Translations under genes and position numbers: made by a program
In this document: positions 32,696-44,893 of the stretch, piece by piece
Position numbering within the stretch: the first letter of the stretch is position 1
Layout: each line of letters begins with the position of its first letter
DNA from: Hysterium pulicare CBS 123377
Taxonomy: Eukaryota > Ascomycota > Dothideomycetes > Hysteriales > Hysteriaceae
Assembly (NCBI GenBank): GCA_000467715.1
Contig: AJFK01000216.1
Coordinates: 1 to 64,000 of the forward strand
Length of the DNA: 64,000 bases
Reading direction: 5' to 3'
The notes under the pieces: generated by a model
The model's input: only the letters and a program-made list of their open reading frames with translations
Told to the model about the DNA's origin: nothing
Databases searched by the model: none

Positions 32696-33802
32696 TTTTT
32701 GAGTCGTTTGGCTATGATTGGCTTTGGCGCTATCGGGTAGGGGCTGTCATGCTCCAGAGCGAAAAGCTGGTCAGTAATGGCAGGAGCAGTGTTGAAGAGG
32801 TGCTTGCCGTGGGTCGGGTATAGAATGCGGATACAAAGTGTGGTCAGGAGTATCTGGGGGAAAGAAAAATATATAGATGCACGGTCCGGAGACGTGAAGG
32901 GCAGTATACAAGTGGGACAGTCAAGCAAGCAGGTAAGTGCCTATTTCAGCCCGTCGTGGGTGGCAGTTGACCAATCCAGGGCATGCTGGGCGTAGACTTG
33001 TGCAATCTGAAGTTGCGGCAAAGAGAAATCGGAAAACAGGTAGCCTGACTTACTCAGAGTCCAGTCTTTGCAAAGAGTTGCATTTTGCAGGGTGGCGTGC
33101 GATCTGCAGCTTTTCGAATGTGCAAAATGCTGGGTTACTACGGGGGCCGTTATGGCCCATCGCATCTAACGCTGGCGCCACCCCGCCGGCATGTCGAGCC
33201 ATGCGCCCAGAAAAGGTGCAGTTTGCAGCGCAAGCTGCAATAGGGAGGTGCAAAAGGTATTTTTCATGGCGAGTTGATGCTTCTCTATTTCAGCGCTGTA
33301 CCGCCGGCCATGACACTTGTCGCCGGGGCAGGGAACTGCATTTTGCGCTGCGAAACCGCAGCTCTGTCAGCATGCAACGCCAAAGAGCATAACACACGCT
33401 TCAGATTGCCTTCTCTGCCGTAGATCTGTCTTGCCAATAACACGCCAACCCGCCAGCATTTTGCAGAAGTTCAGTCCGAAAATGTAAATAGTCGTGCCCG
33501 CCAGTGTCGGCCAGCATGCAGATGCGGCCCATGTTTAACTTTCAGTCTGGGACCATCGTACCCATTGCCTTATTTGCAATGATCATAAACAGGCTGTTTG
33601 CTCCCAGCTTCATTCTGGCTAGAACAGAATTGAATGATCATCTTCTGGGAGTTTCCCAAGGTTTTTGTTGATTTAGAACTTTACCTTGAGACGCAGCCCC
33701 GGGCACATCCAATCACAGCCCTCCATCTGGTTGCTTGGTCGTGAGAGTGTCTTATGAATATGGCCCACATACACTCGCGCTCAGAGCATAAGGAACGTCC
33801 CA
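32696..33802. other. Intergenic, TTTTGCA-rich
   Basis: Upstream region shared by the ankyrin gene (minus) and the small gene at 33803 (plus). It is GC-rich and carries a cluster of TTTTGCA-type motifs, annotated separately. Frames of 151 codons (32937-33392) and less do not show domains or splice support. A Clr5 protein lies at one flank, so the cluster might be regulatory. Confidence 0.45.
33079..33471. repeat. Cluster of TTTTGCA / TGCAAAA motifs
   Basis: Near-copies occur as TTGCATTTTGCAG (about 33079-33090), GTGCAAAATGCTG (33120-33132), GTGCAGTTTGCAG (33219-33231), GTGCAAAAGG (33249-33258), CTGCATTTTGCGC (33339-33351) and CAGCATTTTGCAG (33459-33471). Both orientations are present and several are near-palindromic (TGCA-TTT-TGCA). 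Six within 400 bp is more than chance would suggest, but no count against a shuffled background was made. Confidence 0.55.
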
Positions 33803-34383
33803 ATGAGAAAGGTGCAAGCACTGCCGGGTAAGTAAGTGCCAATCCGATCTTGTCGAGGCGAAGCTCTAAGGTAGTTCCACGGTCTCGCAATCACTCTGGA
33901 GCATCGTTTCTTCAAGTTTCCCACCGTTCATTTCTCCTAACCGATGGACCTCCCTCCCTGATAATCCCTTCCATGTTGGGCTGACTATTCAACAGAGAGA
34001 GCAGCCTCCGCCATCCTGCCAAAGATGACCCCATCATCCTGAAATGCAAACACCACTCTGTCCCAATTACGGAATGCCACTGTGACAAACGCGGCCTAAG
34101 CGAAGCACTCGCTCAAATCTCTGAGCGCAGCATCGGAGAACAGGATAATGAGGCTATGCGGGCGCGGGAGAAGGCATCTGAGGCAGTCTGCCGTGGGCTT
34201 CAGGCGCTGGGTCTCGACCTGCCGGACTCGGTGGTCAACGACATCGCACAGGGCTATAATGGTATGATGCCCATGGAAAGGTTCCTTGTGGAGACATGCA
34301 CGCCTGAGGAAGTGTCGGGCGCAGGTGATGATAGAACCGTTCGTAGCCGCATCAATGGGGTTCACGCGGAGAAGATGGAATGA
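33803..34383 (+). CDS. Small Cys/His-containing protein of unknown function
   Basis: Two exons proposed, 33803-33831 and 33996-34383, with a 164-bp intron (GTAAGTGCC...CAACAG); 138 aa. The second exon is well supported: the frame stays open from its acceptor to the stop, and its composition is protein-like. It encodes LKCKHHSVPITECHCDKRG, a compact Cys/His group that could bind a metal, then an amphipathic helical part (GLSEALAQISERS, EKASEAVCRGLQALGLDLPD, NDIAQGY). The first exon (MRKVQALPG) is weaker, because two overlapping donors (33828 and 33832) exist and only the second fits the canonical acceptor. No signal peptide or membrane segment. No family recognised. Confidence 0.42.
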
Positions 34384-35668
34384 GATGCTTGTCGCGAAGG
34401 GTAGCATGGGTTCGCGAATTTTTCGGGCGCCCGTAAAAGGCCGGGTTGTCTTGCATATTTGGTTAGATATATTTATGTTGGATTAAGGTCTTCAGATGTT
34501 TTTTGATATAGATACCAGTTCCAAGATTGCGTCGAAAACCACGTGACAGAATATCTTGTGACGGTACCAGGGACGTCCAATTGACTTTAACGGCTTTTGT
34601 AGTCCTCTCTTTGGAGAGTGTCCTCAACAGCACTACCTATAGCAGCAAGTCAACGCGTCTTTTCGTAGTCCGCTTGATGGGGTTCTGATAAAGTAGACTA
34701 GATGTCAACTCTCCAACATGACCGATCACAGATAACTAGGTAGTCAGTCCTTATCACTAGGGCATTAATATGAGAAGCAGAGCGAAACCTGTTTCGCTTA
34801 TTACGATGAAAGATTTGTTGCGTTGAGTACAAGAAGGATGGGATCCTGAAATGGTTGAAAAGGAACACCTCGGCAAGCTAAGGAGAGACGTTAGCGTAGA
34901 GAGGTGAGCGCCTAACTAAGTCTCTTCTATTCAAGATAGCTGCACCACATTGAGGTATTGAGGAGTGCGGCTGGAACTGTAGGAGCATTCAGGCAGTCTT
35001 AGAAGCAAAGGCGCGATATTGGAGTTTGAGTTAGGGACGACATCTTGGGGTTCTCCGCTAGGCTTAGAAATTTCGATAGCGCCTTTTTCTGGCTCTAGTA
35101 AGCAAACCAAGTATCAGGAAATTTAGTCCAACTTCTAGACTTACATACCTGCCGTCTCACCCTGAACTATAGACACAGCCCTGGGCAGCTGCCGCTACCC
35201 GATTCCTTCAAAGATCTCGACAAGTCGACGACGTCGTGTAACGATTCTCGAAGTCAATTTTCATTTCAATCCTTGCTCGGAGTCGACGGGATCCAATTGC
35301 CGGCCCCTGGAGCAGCGCATTCGTAGCTTACCACAATAGGCAGGCGTGCACTGCAGATAGGTGATGTTACTCCTCAGAAGCTGTTCAGCGACCAACACCA
35401 CCCCAACATCATCCTTGTGGACAGGGGCCAACATCGTTTATCCTTATCAAGGCTGTCTACCGAAGATCATTCTATTTAACAAGATGCTATCCATGCTGTT
35501 TTTCTTATCGCAACAGCAGCTCCAGCAGGCGTACTTGCATTCGGAAGAATTGGGACATCACGGTTCGTTACTTGGTTCACACTGTATAAGGATGTAGTTG
35601 CCCTGGAAATTTATTTACTCTGTCGCTACTGCTGTTTCCCACTCTGCTACTCCCTCCTATTCCCCACT
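34384..35668. other. Intergenic, nothing recognised
   Basis: Base composition is ordinary and no frame above about 80 codons or with splice support was found on either strand. The last 60 bases, pyrimidine-rich, are the leader of the S28 peptidase. Confidence 0.45.
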
Positions 35669-37590
35669 ATGAATATTATCGTAGTTGTGCTCGCTGGCAT
35701 TATCAGCCTCGTAGCTGGCAAGGCCCCCAACCGCTTCAGTCGGGTGCCACGAGGGGACTTCGCATTAGCGAATGGGACTTATAACAGCACCTTTAAGCAA
35801 TTGATTGACCACAGCAATCCCTCTCTTGGTACCTTCTCCCAGAGATGGTGGGTGAACGACACATTTTGGGACGGCCCTGGTTCACCTGTTTGTAACCCTA
35901 GTAAAATATTTTATACGCGAAGCTGAAAATGATCTGCAGGTTGTTCTATTTACTCCAGGGGAATTGTCAGCCGAGGGATACGGGAGCTATTTGACGACAA
36001 ACAGACTCACTGGACTCATTGCTGAAGCTGTTGGAGGCGCAGTTGTGATGGTTGAGCGTAACACTTTCTTGACTCCCCGCGTAATATTGCGAGGCTCACT
36101 ATATGTTTCCAGATCGCTACTGGGGAGAGTCGTCTCCGTTCGACCAGCTGACGACGAAGAACCTGCAATACCTAACTCTTCCCAACGCCATTGCAGATCT
36201 CACGTATTTCGCAAATAATGTTGTCTTCCCCTTTGATAAAAACGGAAGTAGCCAGCCGTCTAAAGCTGTAGGTTTGCTCTCACATTTGGGATTGGGGACA
36301 AAAGCTGATAGGATCAATTAGCCCTGGATTCTCGTAGGCGGCTCTTACAGTGGCGCTCTCGCCGGATGGGTCGAGTCGGTAGCTCCTGGAACTTTTTGGG
36401 CTTACCTTGCAACAAGTGCCGTTGTTGAAGCGGTTTACGATTTCGTAAGTTCCAGACACCCAATTTATTTCATCTCTTCTAACCCCAGAAGTGGGAATAC
36501 TTTGCCCCTATTCAGGAGGGCATGGCCAAAAATTGCAGTTCAGATATCAATCTTGTAGTGAATCACATCGATAGCATAGCGAAGAACGGAACCTCTGAAG
36601 AACAGCAAGACTTGAAGGAACAATTCGGCCTAGGCGATCTAGAGCATTATGATGATTTTGCAGAGTAAGCCACCACCCTCATGATTTGGACAGCGGCTAA
36701 TGTAACACGCAGGGCGCTTGCAAATGGGCCGTATCTGTGGCAGTCAAACCAATTCTACACGGGCTACTCTGGCTTCTTTCAATTCTGCGATTATGTTGAG
36801 GTAAGAGAAGCGCCTGCTCGCTCAATCATGTTATTGATCAATCGTAGAACGCTGTCAACGTATCACACTCGTCTACTCCCGGCGCTGCTGGAGTAGGTTT
36901 AGAGAAAGCTCTAGATGGGTACGCCAAGTGGATGAATGAACAACTTCTCCCAGGCTGTAAGTCACTTTGGCTGACATCCCTTCCACAGCATGCTAAGAGT
37001 CTCTAGACTGCGCCAATTCTTATGGCTATTGGACATCCGATACCTCAATCGAATGCTTCGACAGCTACAACGCTTCTAACCCTATTTACACCGACCTCGC
37101 GGTCAACAATACCGCTGATAGGGCGTGGTACTGGATGCTGTGCAACGAGCCCCTTGCTTTTTGGCAGACCGGCGCCCCGGAAGGTATGCCGACACTGGTC
37201 TCGCGCCTGGTGACACCCGAGTACTGGCAACGTCAATGTGATCTTTTCTTCCCGCCCGAGGGCAACTACACATACGGAAGTGCTACAGGCAAAACAGTTG
37301 CCAATACCAATGCCTACACACATGGCTGGTTCAACACCAATACCACGCGACTAATTTGGACGAATGGCCAGTATGACCCTTGGAAAGACGGGACGGTGTC
37401 CTCAGAAACAAGACCTGGTGGGCCCTTCAATGGAACGAAAACTGCTCCTGTGCATGTCATTCCTTCTGGATTTCACTGCTCGGACCTGGTCACTAGAAAT
37501 GGACAGGTCAATAAGGGAGTGCAGCGGGTGATTGATGCGGAGATAGCACAGATGAAGAGATGGGTTGCCGAATATCACGGATATTCTTGA
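35669..37590 (+). CDS. Secreted serine carboxypeptidase, family S28
   Basis: Eight exons: 35669-35887, 35940-36057, 36113-36267, 36322-36444, 36489-36664, 36713-36800, 36848-36956 and 37007-37590; introns 44-55 bp; 523 aa. A signal peptide (MNIIVVVLAGIISLVAG) leads to RFSRVPRGDF and FKQLIDHSNPSLGTFSQRWW, the usual S28 start. Catalytic parts are the Ser in GGSYSGALAGW (about residue 172), Asp in TNGQYDPWKDG and His in IPSGFHCSDL. HRYWGESSP is also typical. The family releases residues after proline at acid pH and is secreted or vacuolar. Many NxS/T sites are present, and Cys-rich loop segments (QFCDYV, CANSYGYW, SIECFD) are kept. The first donor (GTTTGT) is non-canonical but gives the conserved GSPVVLFTPGE. 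Confidence 0.93.
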
Positions 37591-38426
37591 GTCTACATAT
37601 AACGAGAATTTGAAAGAGAAATCAAAGACTATAAGTTTTGTATCAGAAGACCTTTTATTTGGATTGAACTATTGTTTATTCGGGACTTCATGCTTGAAGA
37701 TCAACTAATTGATTAGCAGGTAAGCAAGTCTTTAATTTTGCTTGCTTATCGTTAGACTAACATGCAGAAAGCCAGCTTGGCCGCATATGTGATTTATTCC
37801 CGATTGTGTTCATTTGATAATGCTACTTTGAAAGACTTTTGTCCACTCTTACAAGAATATTAATGTGCTTCTAACAGAGATTTTCCTAGACGAGATATTG
37901 GCGAAGATCGTTGATATTTCCGCTCAGTCACTGGGCAGGTTTCCCATAAGCTCGCTCTCAAAGCCCAATCACTTACTCGGATATCTAGTTTTTACTCCAG
38001 TTTTCTATGGTACGTACAGTATTACAGCCACTCTGTTCCACGCGGTCAAACTTCGATATTACATGAACTAGTACCGGAACAGTTGGCCCAAACAGGTTAG
38101 CTATTCCGCCAATCACCAGAGCCGCGTGTTTCAAAGTAGAGGGCTTACGTTTACCTGGTCTGCGGAATGTTTCCTTGAGCAGAGATCGTCTATTCAAAGC
38201 TCCTATAACATGCTGCTTAAGCCCGCTATCCCGGGTGTACTCTGTGCAGGGAACGTCTGCGCAATGCGCGTCGCATCCTCCCTGGAGAGCTCCACGCTTT
38301 CGTCAGCCCCGAGTGGAACTGCCATGGTTCATTGATAAAGATTCCGAGTACTTAAAAATACGTGCTACGTTGTCGATTTCTTCAGTCTTTCTCGGAGGAA
38401 CGAGCTCACAATATTCTTAAGTCGAA
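37591..38426. other. Intergenic, nothing recognised
   Basis: AT-richer 3' region of the peptidase followed by the promoter of the next gene. Frames at 37865-38071 and 38126-38335 are short, differ in frame and lack splice support. Confidence 0.45.
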
Positions 38427-39660
38427 ATGGATCATCTTCTCTCAGTTCTCTCCCTTGCATTGGTCATTCCAACTCTGGTTTCCGCAGCTACACATCAGCT
38501 GATCGTTGGCTCATTCGGCAGCAACTACCTCTACACCCTCGAATTCGATACTGAAGCATTGACATTGGATCTCATTCATACAACAAATACAACTGTCTCC
38601 AGCTCCTGGCTAGCCTTAAGCGTCTGTTCTATGTTCCACTGAATTCACCGTGTTCTGGAAACTCACATCTCATAGCACGATAAAAGAAACCTATATGGTA
38701 CAGCCTGGGATGCCTCTACTCCATCATTCGTCAGCTATACCTTAACCAGCGGAACAACCATTCTTTACAATACGACCTTGCCACTTGGTGGCAACTGCTC
38801 CAGCACAACGCAACCCATATTCATCGTCGCAGAAACGAAAGAACCCTATGCCGTATACGGGACACCCTTCGGCGGCTCCGCAGGGTGCGGCAACGTGATG
38901 TCCGTCGATGAGAACGGCGTCCTAGACCACGTGATTCAAAATTATTCCTACTTGACAACTTCTGGAGTACACGGGATGGCACTGAACGCCGAAAACACTT
39001 ACCTCTACTCCGCGGACGACTCTGCAAACTCGCTCTGGACTCATCGCGTTAACGCCTCGACCGGCGAGCTGGAGTTCGCGAGTAGGATGGATGGACCTAG
39101 TAACGGGAGTGATCCGAGACATGTCACTGTTCATCCGGACGGAAAGTATTTATATGTCGTTTTGGAAGGAGCGAATCAGGTCGCGCTGTACAGTATGGAC
39201 CAAAAGACTGGAATAACAACCTTTACAAATACCACGTATCCGCTGATTCCATCAAGTAAGCACTCTGGACCTCATGTCTTTCCAGGTTAACGAATAGCCA
39301 GATGCTTCGAATTCAGACTACTGGTCCGACGAAGTCGCTCTCTCCGCCTCGCACAACTACCTCTGGGCAACATCGCGGGGGCGCACAAACGGTACCGTGG
39401 GATACATTTCCGCTTTCTCGCTTGCAGATGATGGAGCCATTGAAGCACAACTCTTCCTCACGCCAACAAGCACGAGTGGCGGCACTGCGAATGCTGTAAC
39501 ACCGAGTGATTTTAGTGATGAGTGGGTCGCGCTGACTGATTCCACGGTGGGCTTTGTACAGGTTTGGAGGTTGTTGGGAAATGGGACTGGTACGGAGGCT
39601 GTGGCCGAGGTAACTATTGCGGATGGAGGCTGTTGTGCTAATGCTGTGTGGTACTCCTAA
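38427..39660 (+). CDS. Secreted seven-bladed beta-propeller lactonase / carboxymuconate cyclase-like protein
   Basis: Three exons, 38427-38621, 38676-39255 and 39302-39660 (introns 54 and 46 bp); 377 aa. A signal peptide (MDHLLSVLSLALVIPTLVSA) precedes HQLIVGSFGSNYLYTLEFD, the first propeller blade. Further blade-like strands are GVHGMALNAENTYLYSADD, DPRHVTVHPDGKYLYVVLEG and VALSASHNYLWATSRGR, matching the lactonase/3-carboxy-cis,cis-muconate lactonising enzyme family (PF10282). In fungi that family opens or forms lactones in aromatic breakdown, but members with a signal peptide are often of unknown substrate. The end carries DGGCCANAVWYS, common in this group. Multiple N-glycosylation sites fit a secreted protein. 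The third-exon acceptor at 39301 is set by phase. Confidence 0.85.
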
Positions 39661-40210
39661 AGCAGGTTAAGGAATACACTTCAATGTTATGTTTGGACTT
39701 GAGCCTGCTTTCTGATCTCCTAGGAGCACTAGAAGTCTTATCTGCTTACCTTCCCTTCTCCTTCTTTTCTCCCCTGTTTTGTGACACGTCATTTCACTAG
39801 ATGGTTTCGGCCTCCTGACACTCATCAACATGCTTGTGCGAAAACAATCTCCATTTTGAAATCGCTTATCTCCGGCCTCTTCAGCGGTGCTCAGCATAGC
39901 GACTTCAAGATCTCGAAACGACGCCGGTTTATCGTCGTGGTTTGTCGAGGATGGCAAGGCCTCGGTAGCATGAGTGACTTGTGATAACCAAATAGCTTAG
40001 CAAACCCCTAAGAACATGCGACGTATTAAACTTTAGCGTAATCATTCCGTGTCTCTGATAATCCAGGTACCCAAGACCTTCGCTTCTTCTGTTCCAGTCA
40101 AAGGTATGTGATGCTTTTGTGAGGAATGTAGCCGAGAGGGCTGCAACTCAGAACAAAGGGATTTAGAAGTATGGAGACAATTCTATACTAGACGGGAAAG
40201 TAAAAGAAAG
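39661..40210. other. Convergent intergenic region, nothing recognised
   Basis: 3' ends of the lactonase-like gene and the EVK-motif gene face each other. No coding frame with support. Confidence 0.45.
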
Positions 40211-43200
40211 CTACGGAAGGATATCCGCCTCCTGATCTATCGTATTTATCATGTGAAACGCTTGCTTCTGCATACCTACCCACTCTTCATCCGAAACCTT
40301 CAGCAGCTCCTGCGATAAAATCTCGATACATTTATCCACGCGCCGGCAACTCAGAGCAACAGCCAAGATATCTCTTAGGTCGTACTCATCCCGTTTTTGC
40401 ATTTGTTGCAAAGCGCGATCAATAAGTTCGCGATCTTCTCCGTTCTTGAATTGCTCGACTGTCAATGTACCTTCGCCACACAAGGCATCATTGAGCTTCC
40501 AAAGCGTACTATGAACTGTGAGCCTTCGGATGTCAAATATATAGCTTTTCTCATCTTCCTCAATTTCTACTAACGCGCTCCAAACGGCGTCAAGTAGCTC
40601 CTTATCGGTGAGCTTGTCGGATATAGTTGGAAAGATGTCCAGCATCACGAATTGCTGCCCGGACAACGCCTCCACCGCCGCTTGTCCCCAGGATTCGATA
40701 TCCTCGTCCGTAAGGACTTTGGTAGAACTATGTTTCGGAGCTTCCACACTCCCACTGTCGCCAGAGTAATCGATAAGCAATTTATCCAGGCTAGTTAGAG
40801 AATCCGAGTCACTTTCGCAATCCGCCCATTCCTCATCTTCCTGGCTTATTGAGGATCCATAGCCGCAGTCTGATTGACTTCCCTGGGGACCGCTGTCGTC
40901 ATCTTCCGTATTAGGGTCTGACAAATATTTGTAACTCTCAGCGTCCGAGTCTGGCCAGACTTCTTCGCCGATCCGATATACGTGATAATGACACCCTGAC
41001 ACAGCTGAGTTGGTTGCTGTTCTGTGGGAAGCGATCCATTTCGATTTTTCAGTATCATCGCTTTGTGGTGAGTGAGAGTCATTGGTTTGATTTACACTTC
41101 TATGCGGAGTGGTAGACCCAGAAGCATCTTGTTTAATGTTAGGACTCCTCGAGGCTTGATGTTTACCAAAGTGTTGAGATTCGGAGTCTTGTCTGTCCGA
41201 GTGCAGCGGGTGGGTTGCGTCAACGCCACTACTTGCTGAGGTCTTTACTTCTTTTTCTATCATTCGAGGGCTGGAAGGCGTATTGGATCGAACAGGCAAC
41301 TCGTAAGAATCGTTCCCTTCATTCTTCGGGGCTGTCGTAGGTGACGTATAGTTTCCGGCTTCAAAGTTGTAACGCGACGAACCAATAGGTATATCAGGAG
41401 TATTTATCTTTTGACCAGAATTATCCACCTCAGCCTTCCGAGCTGTCGGAGGTAGCGTAACCCCTAAGTTTCCGGCTCCGAAGTCGTAACGTGATGAAGC
41501 GATAGATATGTTTGTAACGGACATTGTGCGAGGGGCCTTCCTCAGTTTCGGCTTACATATCTTTCGCGTGGCAAGCAAAGAAGCAGTGGCTATGTGCGGA
41601 TATTCGGATGGAATTTCGCAACGATCAGGAGGATCCATCTTTTGACTTGAATCGTTTCGCTCGGCCTTCGGAGCTATAGTAGGTGGCGTAAAAGTGAAGT
41701 CTCCCGCTCCAATGTCATAACGCGGCGAACGGATAGGTATATCTGGAACGTACGCTTCCTGAGGAGGAAGCTTCGGAGCTATTGGAGGTGGCGTAAAAGT
41801 GAAGTTTCCCGCTCGAAAGTCATAACGCGACGAACAGATAGGTATATCTGGAACGTACGCTTCCCGAGGAGGAAGCTTCCATTTGATTATCCGCTTTGGT
41901 TTGGCATTAGTAGTCTGGCAAAGGCAATACTTTATTGGCGTAATGTCTCCAACACGCCTTATATATCCTTCTCTGCCTCTTTCTCGATTGCTCTGAGAAG
42001 CAGTTGCTGGGGCCGGAGTTGTGTGTGAGAAGGTACTCAATCCTGGGCCGTGATTTTCGGAACGAGTCTCCAATTCGGTTTGCAATCCATTGGTCTTACC
42101 AGCTTCCGCTTTGGCCTTCTCAAGAGCAGCCTCGGCCTCCTTTGTGAAAGTATAAGCAGCTTCAAGCTTGCTTTGCAATTCAGCGTAGGCGCTCTCGATG
42201 GCTGCAAGCTTCTCCGCACTCGCGTCAGAAATCGCCTTTGCCTTCTGAAGCTCAGACTCCAGTTCAGCAACGCGACTGCTATCAATTTTAGCGGTGACTA
42301 AGTCTTTCTCGAGCCGACCATCAGCACCCATCTCTTGACTGACGGGGGACCTATCCGTCGTCTCAGCATGGAACTTTATCCTAATCTGGCTGATACAAGC
42401 TGAGATCCTTGGCTTCAGAATTCTGGATGCCCAAAGGTGCATGTTCTTGATAATGAGGCGAGTTGCCATTACTCCCCAAGTCAGTTCGAGCGTGGTGGCC
42501 CATATGCAAACCATTCTCTGCGAGATTTTAGATGCTTTGCCCTGAATGCGACGTTGCCAAGAAACAATACTCACCCGTTCGTTGGGTACGCGATCACCAA
42601 TATGATAAGCAAGCCAGACTCTTAACTCAGCACCGATGCAAGTGAAAGCTATTGTCGGGGGCATGTCGTTAGGCACCATGCCTATCGCCTTTTTGAATAG
42701 TTGTTCTCGAAGCCCAAGGGCTGCGGTTGCGCCATTGGCGGCCTGGCAATAATAGAATTCATTCGGGCTCTCGCCAACTTGGCCGTGCTTAACCTCAACA
42801 ACAGCCCAAGGAAAGCACAAAAGGTGGGTGGCTTGCATGGGGGAGCGGTCTGTCCCGTTTGCCCAATTCTGTAATCTTGTAGTTGGCGCAGACTTGACCT
42901 CTTTACCACGAAGGTCTGCAAGGTTTTCGAGCACGAAGTTCTGTGCGTACGCATCCTTTGAAAACCCTTGTGGAAGATTGCATATGGACTTAAAAATCGG
43001 AAAAGCGTAAGTGAGATCGGGTTTTGGGCCGGCCAGGTCCTTGATGTCGGGATCGAGATTCTGCCGGAGTGTGGACTCGTTCCAATGGACATTTTCTTGT
43101 CTATGCATTGCCATCAGCTTCGGGCGGGTTTAGATATTTCATTCAGAACAACGTACAATGCCCACTGGTCAAACAAGATACTAAATCAGCTCATTAGTGG

Positions 43201-43718
43201 GAAGCCTAAGGATAATAGGGTTCTGAAAGGGCGTTTGCTCACTCATATTCATTTACAGAGGGGCGCGCCTCGTCAAAAAGTTTGAATATATTCGACCGCA
43301 GGAAGTAAGTCCAATCGCTTTCAGCGTCTATGTTGAGTTTCCGAGCAGCCTCCGAGGCCTTCTTGCTACTTTTGATGTGGTCGACGGCAGTTTTCCATTG
43401 CTCTTCTTCCTCATAATCCGACTCGTTAAAGTAGGCGGTTGCTGGTGGTTGTAAATGCCGTTTCTGACTGTGAGCGTCGTCGCTATACTTGTCGTATTCC
43501 TCTTTAAAGAGCCTCTCCCAGTTCCCAGGTAGTGGACTATAGAAACTTAAGAGTGCTTCTCGTAAAGCGTTGACGTGATCTGGTAGTCGTGGTTTTCGAC
43601 CAGTGGATGGTTCCTCGTCTCCATCGTCGCCGGAATAGACATCATCCTCGTAGAAGATTCCTTGCTCTTCCAGAGCTTTCCGACTTAGTTGAGGCTTATC
43701 CGGTTTTTTGTTAGACAT
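40211..43718 (-). CDS. Large protein with PD-(D/E)XK-like EVK motif and internal repeats
   Basis: Three exons on the minus strand: 43243-43718, 42575-43100 and 40211-42517; 1102 aa. The 142-bp intron (43101-43242) joins NEYE to QENVHW. The second, 57 bp (42518-42574, GTGAGT...CGCAG), is stop-free and in frame. Residues about 1-160 are acidic and Lys-rich. About 165-360 look like a fungal PD-(D/E)XK-type fold: PDLTYAF (Asp near 187) and FPWAVVEVKH (E-V-K near 261-263), then the conserved VCIWATTLELTWGV stretch. This group is common and uncharacterised in Pezizomycotina; nuclease activity is a family inference. A coiled coil follows (RVAELESELQKAKAI...EAALEKAKAE), then four RYDF-x-AGN repeats, acidic linkers and a C-terminal helical part with SYIFDIRRLTVHSTLWKL. 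Could also be a kinase-less relative of the fungal FunK1-type proteins, but no kinase motifs are seen. Confidence 0.7.
41331..41880 (-). repeat. Four imperfect coding repeats (IPIxSSRYDFxAGN)
   Basis: The minus-strand protein carries four related segments: PDIPICSSRYDFRAGNFTF, PDIPIRSPRYDIGAGDFTF, NISIASSRYDFGAGN and PDIPIGSSRYNFEAGN, each followed by a Pro/Thr-rich APK linker. The first two are nearly identical also at DNA level (LPPxEAYVPDIPI precedes both), so at least one duplication is recent; the other two are older. Confidence 0.85.
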
Positions 43719-44893
43719 TTGAGCCTCTCAAGATGATTGCAAGACTGGGCGGATAGGAATTGGGCCTTTGTATCCCGCAATTGTGGCGGTGCCACAATCG
43801 TGGCTTTTTTTTGCTTTTTTCCCCTGCGTCTTCCGCCCGCAGGCAGCGCCAAAATCACTTTCTTCTCCTGAAAATCTGGACACCGTGTCTGTTACATATA
43901 CCCGTGCGTCTGATGAGTGTCTATGGGGGCATGTGGTTATGATCCATGATACTGCTTGAATCGAATGATGAATTCACTGATTTTGCGTTTTCGGCGGCGA
44001 AACTGGTACAAGTCCGTAGCAGAGCGCTTCGATGGTGGACGTGAATGGTTCACGGCAAGCCACTCGTTTCATGAGTCCGGGTCCGGTCATCCTGGGACCT
44101 GTTGAGAATGGGATCGGCGGCTCCAGGAATAAATTCATCGTCCAAAAGTGTATCGCGACGGAAGAACATCCTGCGCTGAAAGTACCCTGGGCGCTGAGCT
44201 TCTCGCGAACTCATTAATCGTGCTGCTAAGACAGAGCACAATATTGATACTGGAGTCCCAATTTCAGCCTTTCTCAGCTTGCTGTTTGTTAGGCCATCGA
44301 GGCTTTATACCCGACGTTTTTTGTGACGCATTTGGCGCGACCGAGGATGCGTCTGATGGATGCAATCCCACATTTCATACTCATTCCTCTTTGAGCCATC
44401 CGATCCACCCTTTGGAGACCTCAGATGGGTCTCAGGCTATCCGGAATCTTGTTTCCATAAGGACAATTAACACATGAATCAGGTCTGTTGAAATTTTGGG
44501 TGGGTCACTGCCTTTCGTGTTTTTCGGTTGGTGATGGGTTTGGTATGTGAGGTTGACGTCGTTTTCAACCCCTAGAGCTTGACTAACTTAGCTCCAGCGC
44601 AGGGTCTTACAGTACCTATAACTTAGCGGCTTATAGCTACCTACGACCTATAATAAGGCCTCGTTCAACAGGACTAACCGTGCGCAGGTACCTAGATGCA
44701 CATAAAGGCCTAGGATTGCCTCTCAATTTTCCAAGCAATGTTTAAGTTTGTGTCGAAAGGGCTAAGTAGACTTCTTCAGCATTTCCGCTATGTTAAATAA
44801 GCTGCCGTGAAAGCCTTGTTTACTAGAACACCTTACTGTGCGCCTGCAAGAGAGTGAAGGCAGCTTCAAGCAAAATAACCCTTGGGTTCAACC
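43719..44893. other. Intergenic, nothing recognised
   Basis: Short overlapping frames on both strands (for example 44050-44241 minus and 44148-44477 plus) lack domains and splice support. About 44560-44700 contains TAGC/CTACC-rich low-complexity sequence that may be an old repeat, but no terminal structure is visible. Confidence 0.4.

Noticed and set aside
32937-33392. 151-codon frame upstream of the ankyrin gene
   Set aside because: GC-rich region with frames open on both strands; Cys/Arg/Ala-rich sequence without domain or conserved pattern.
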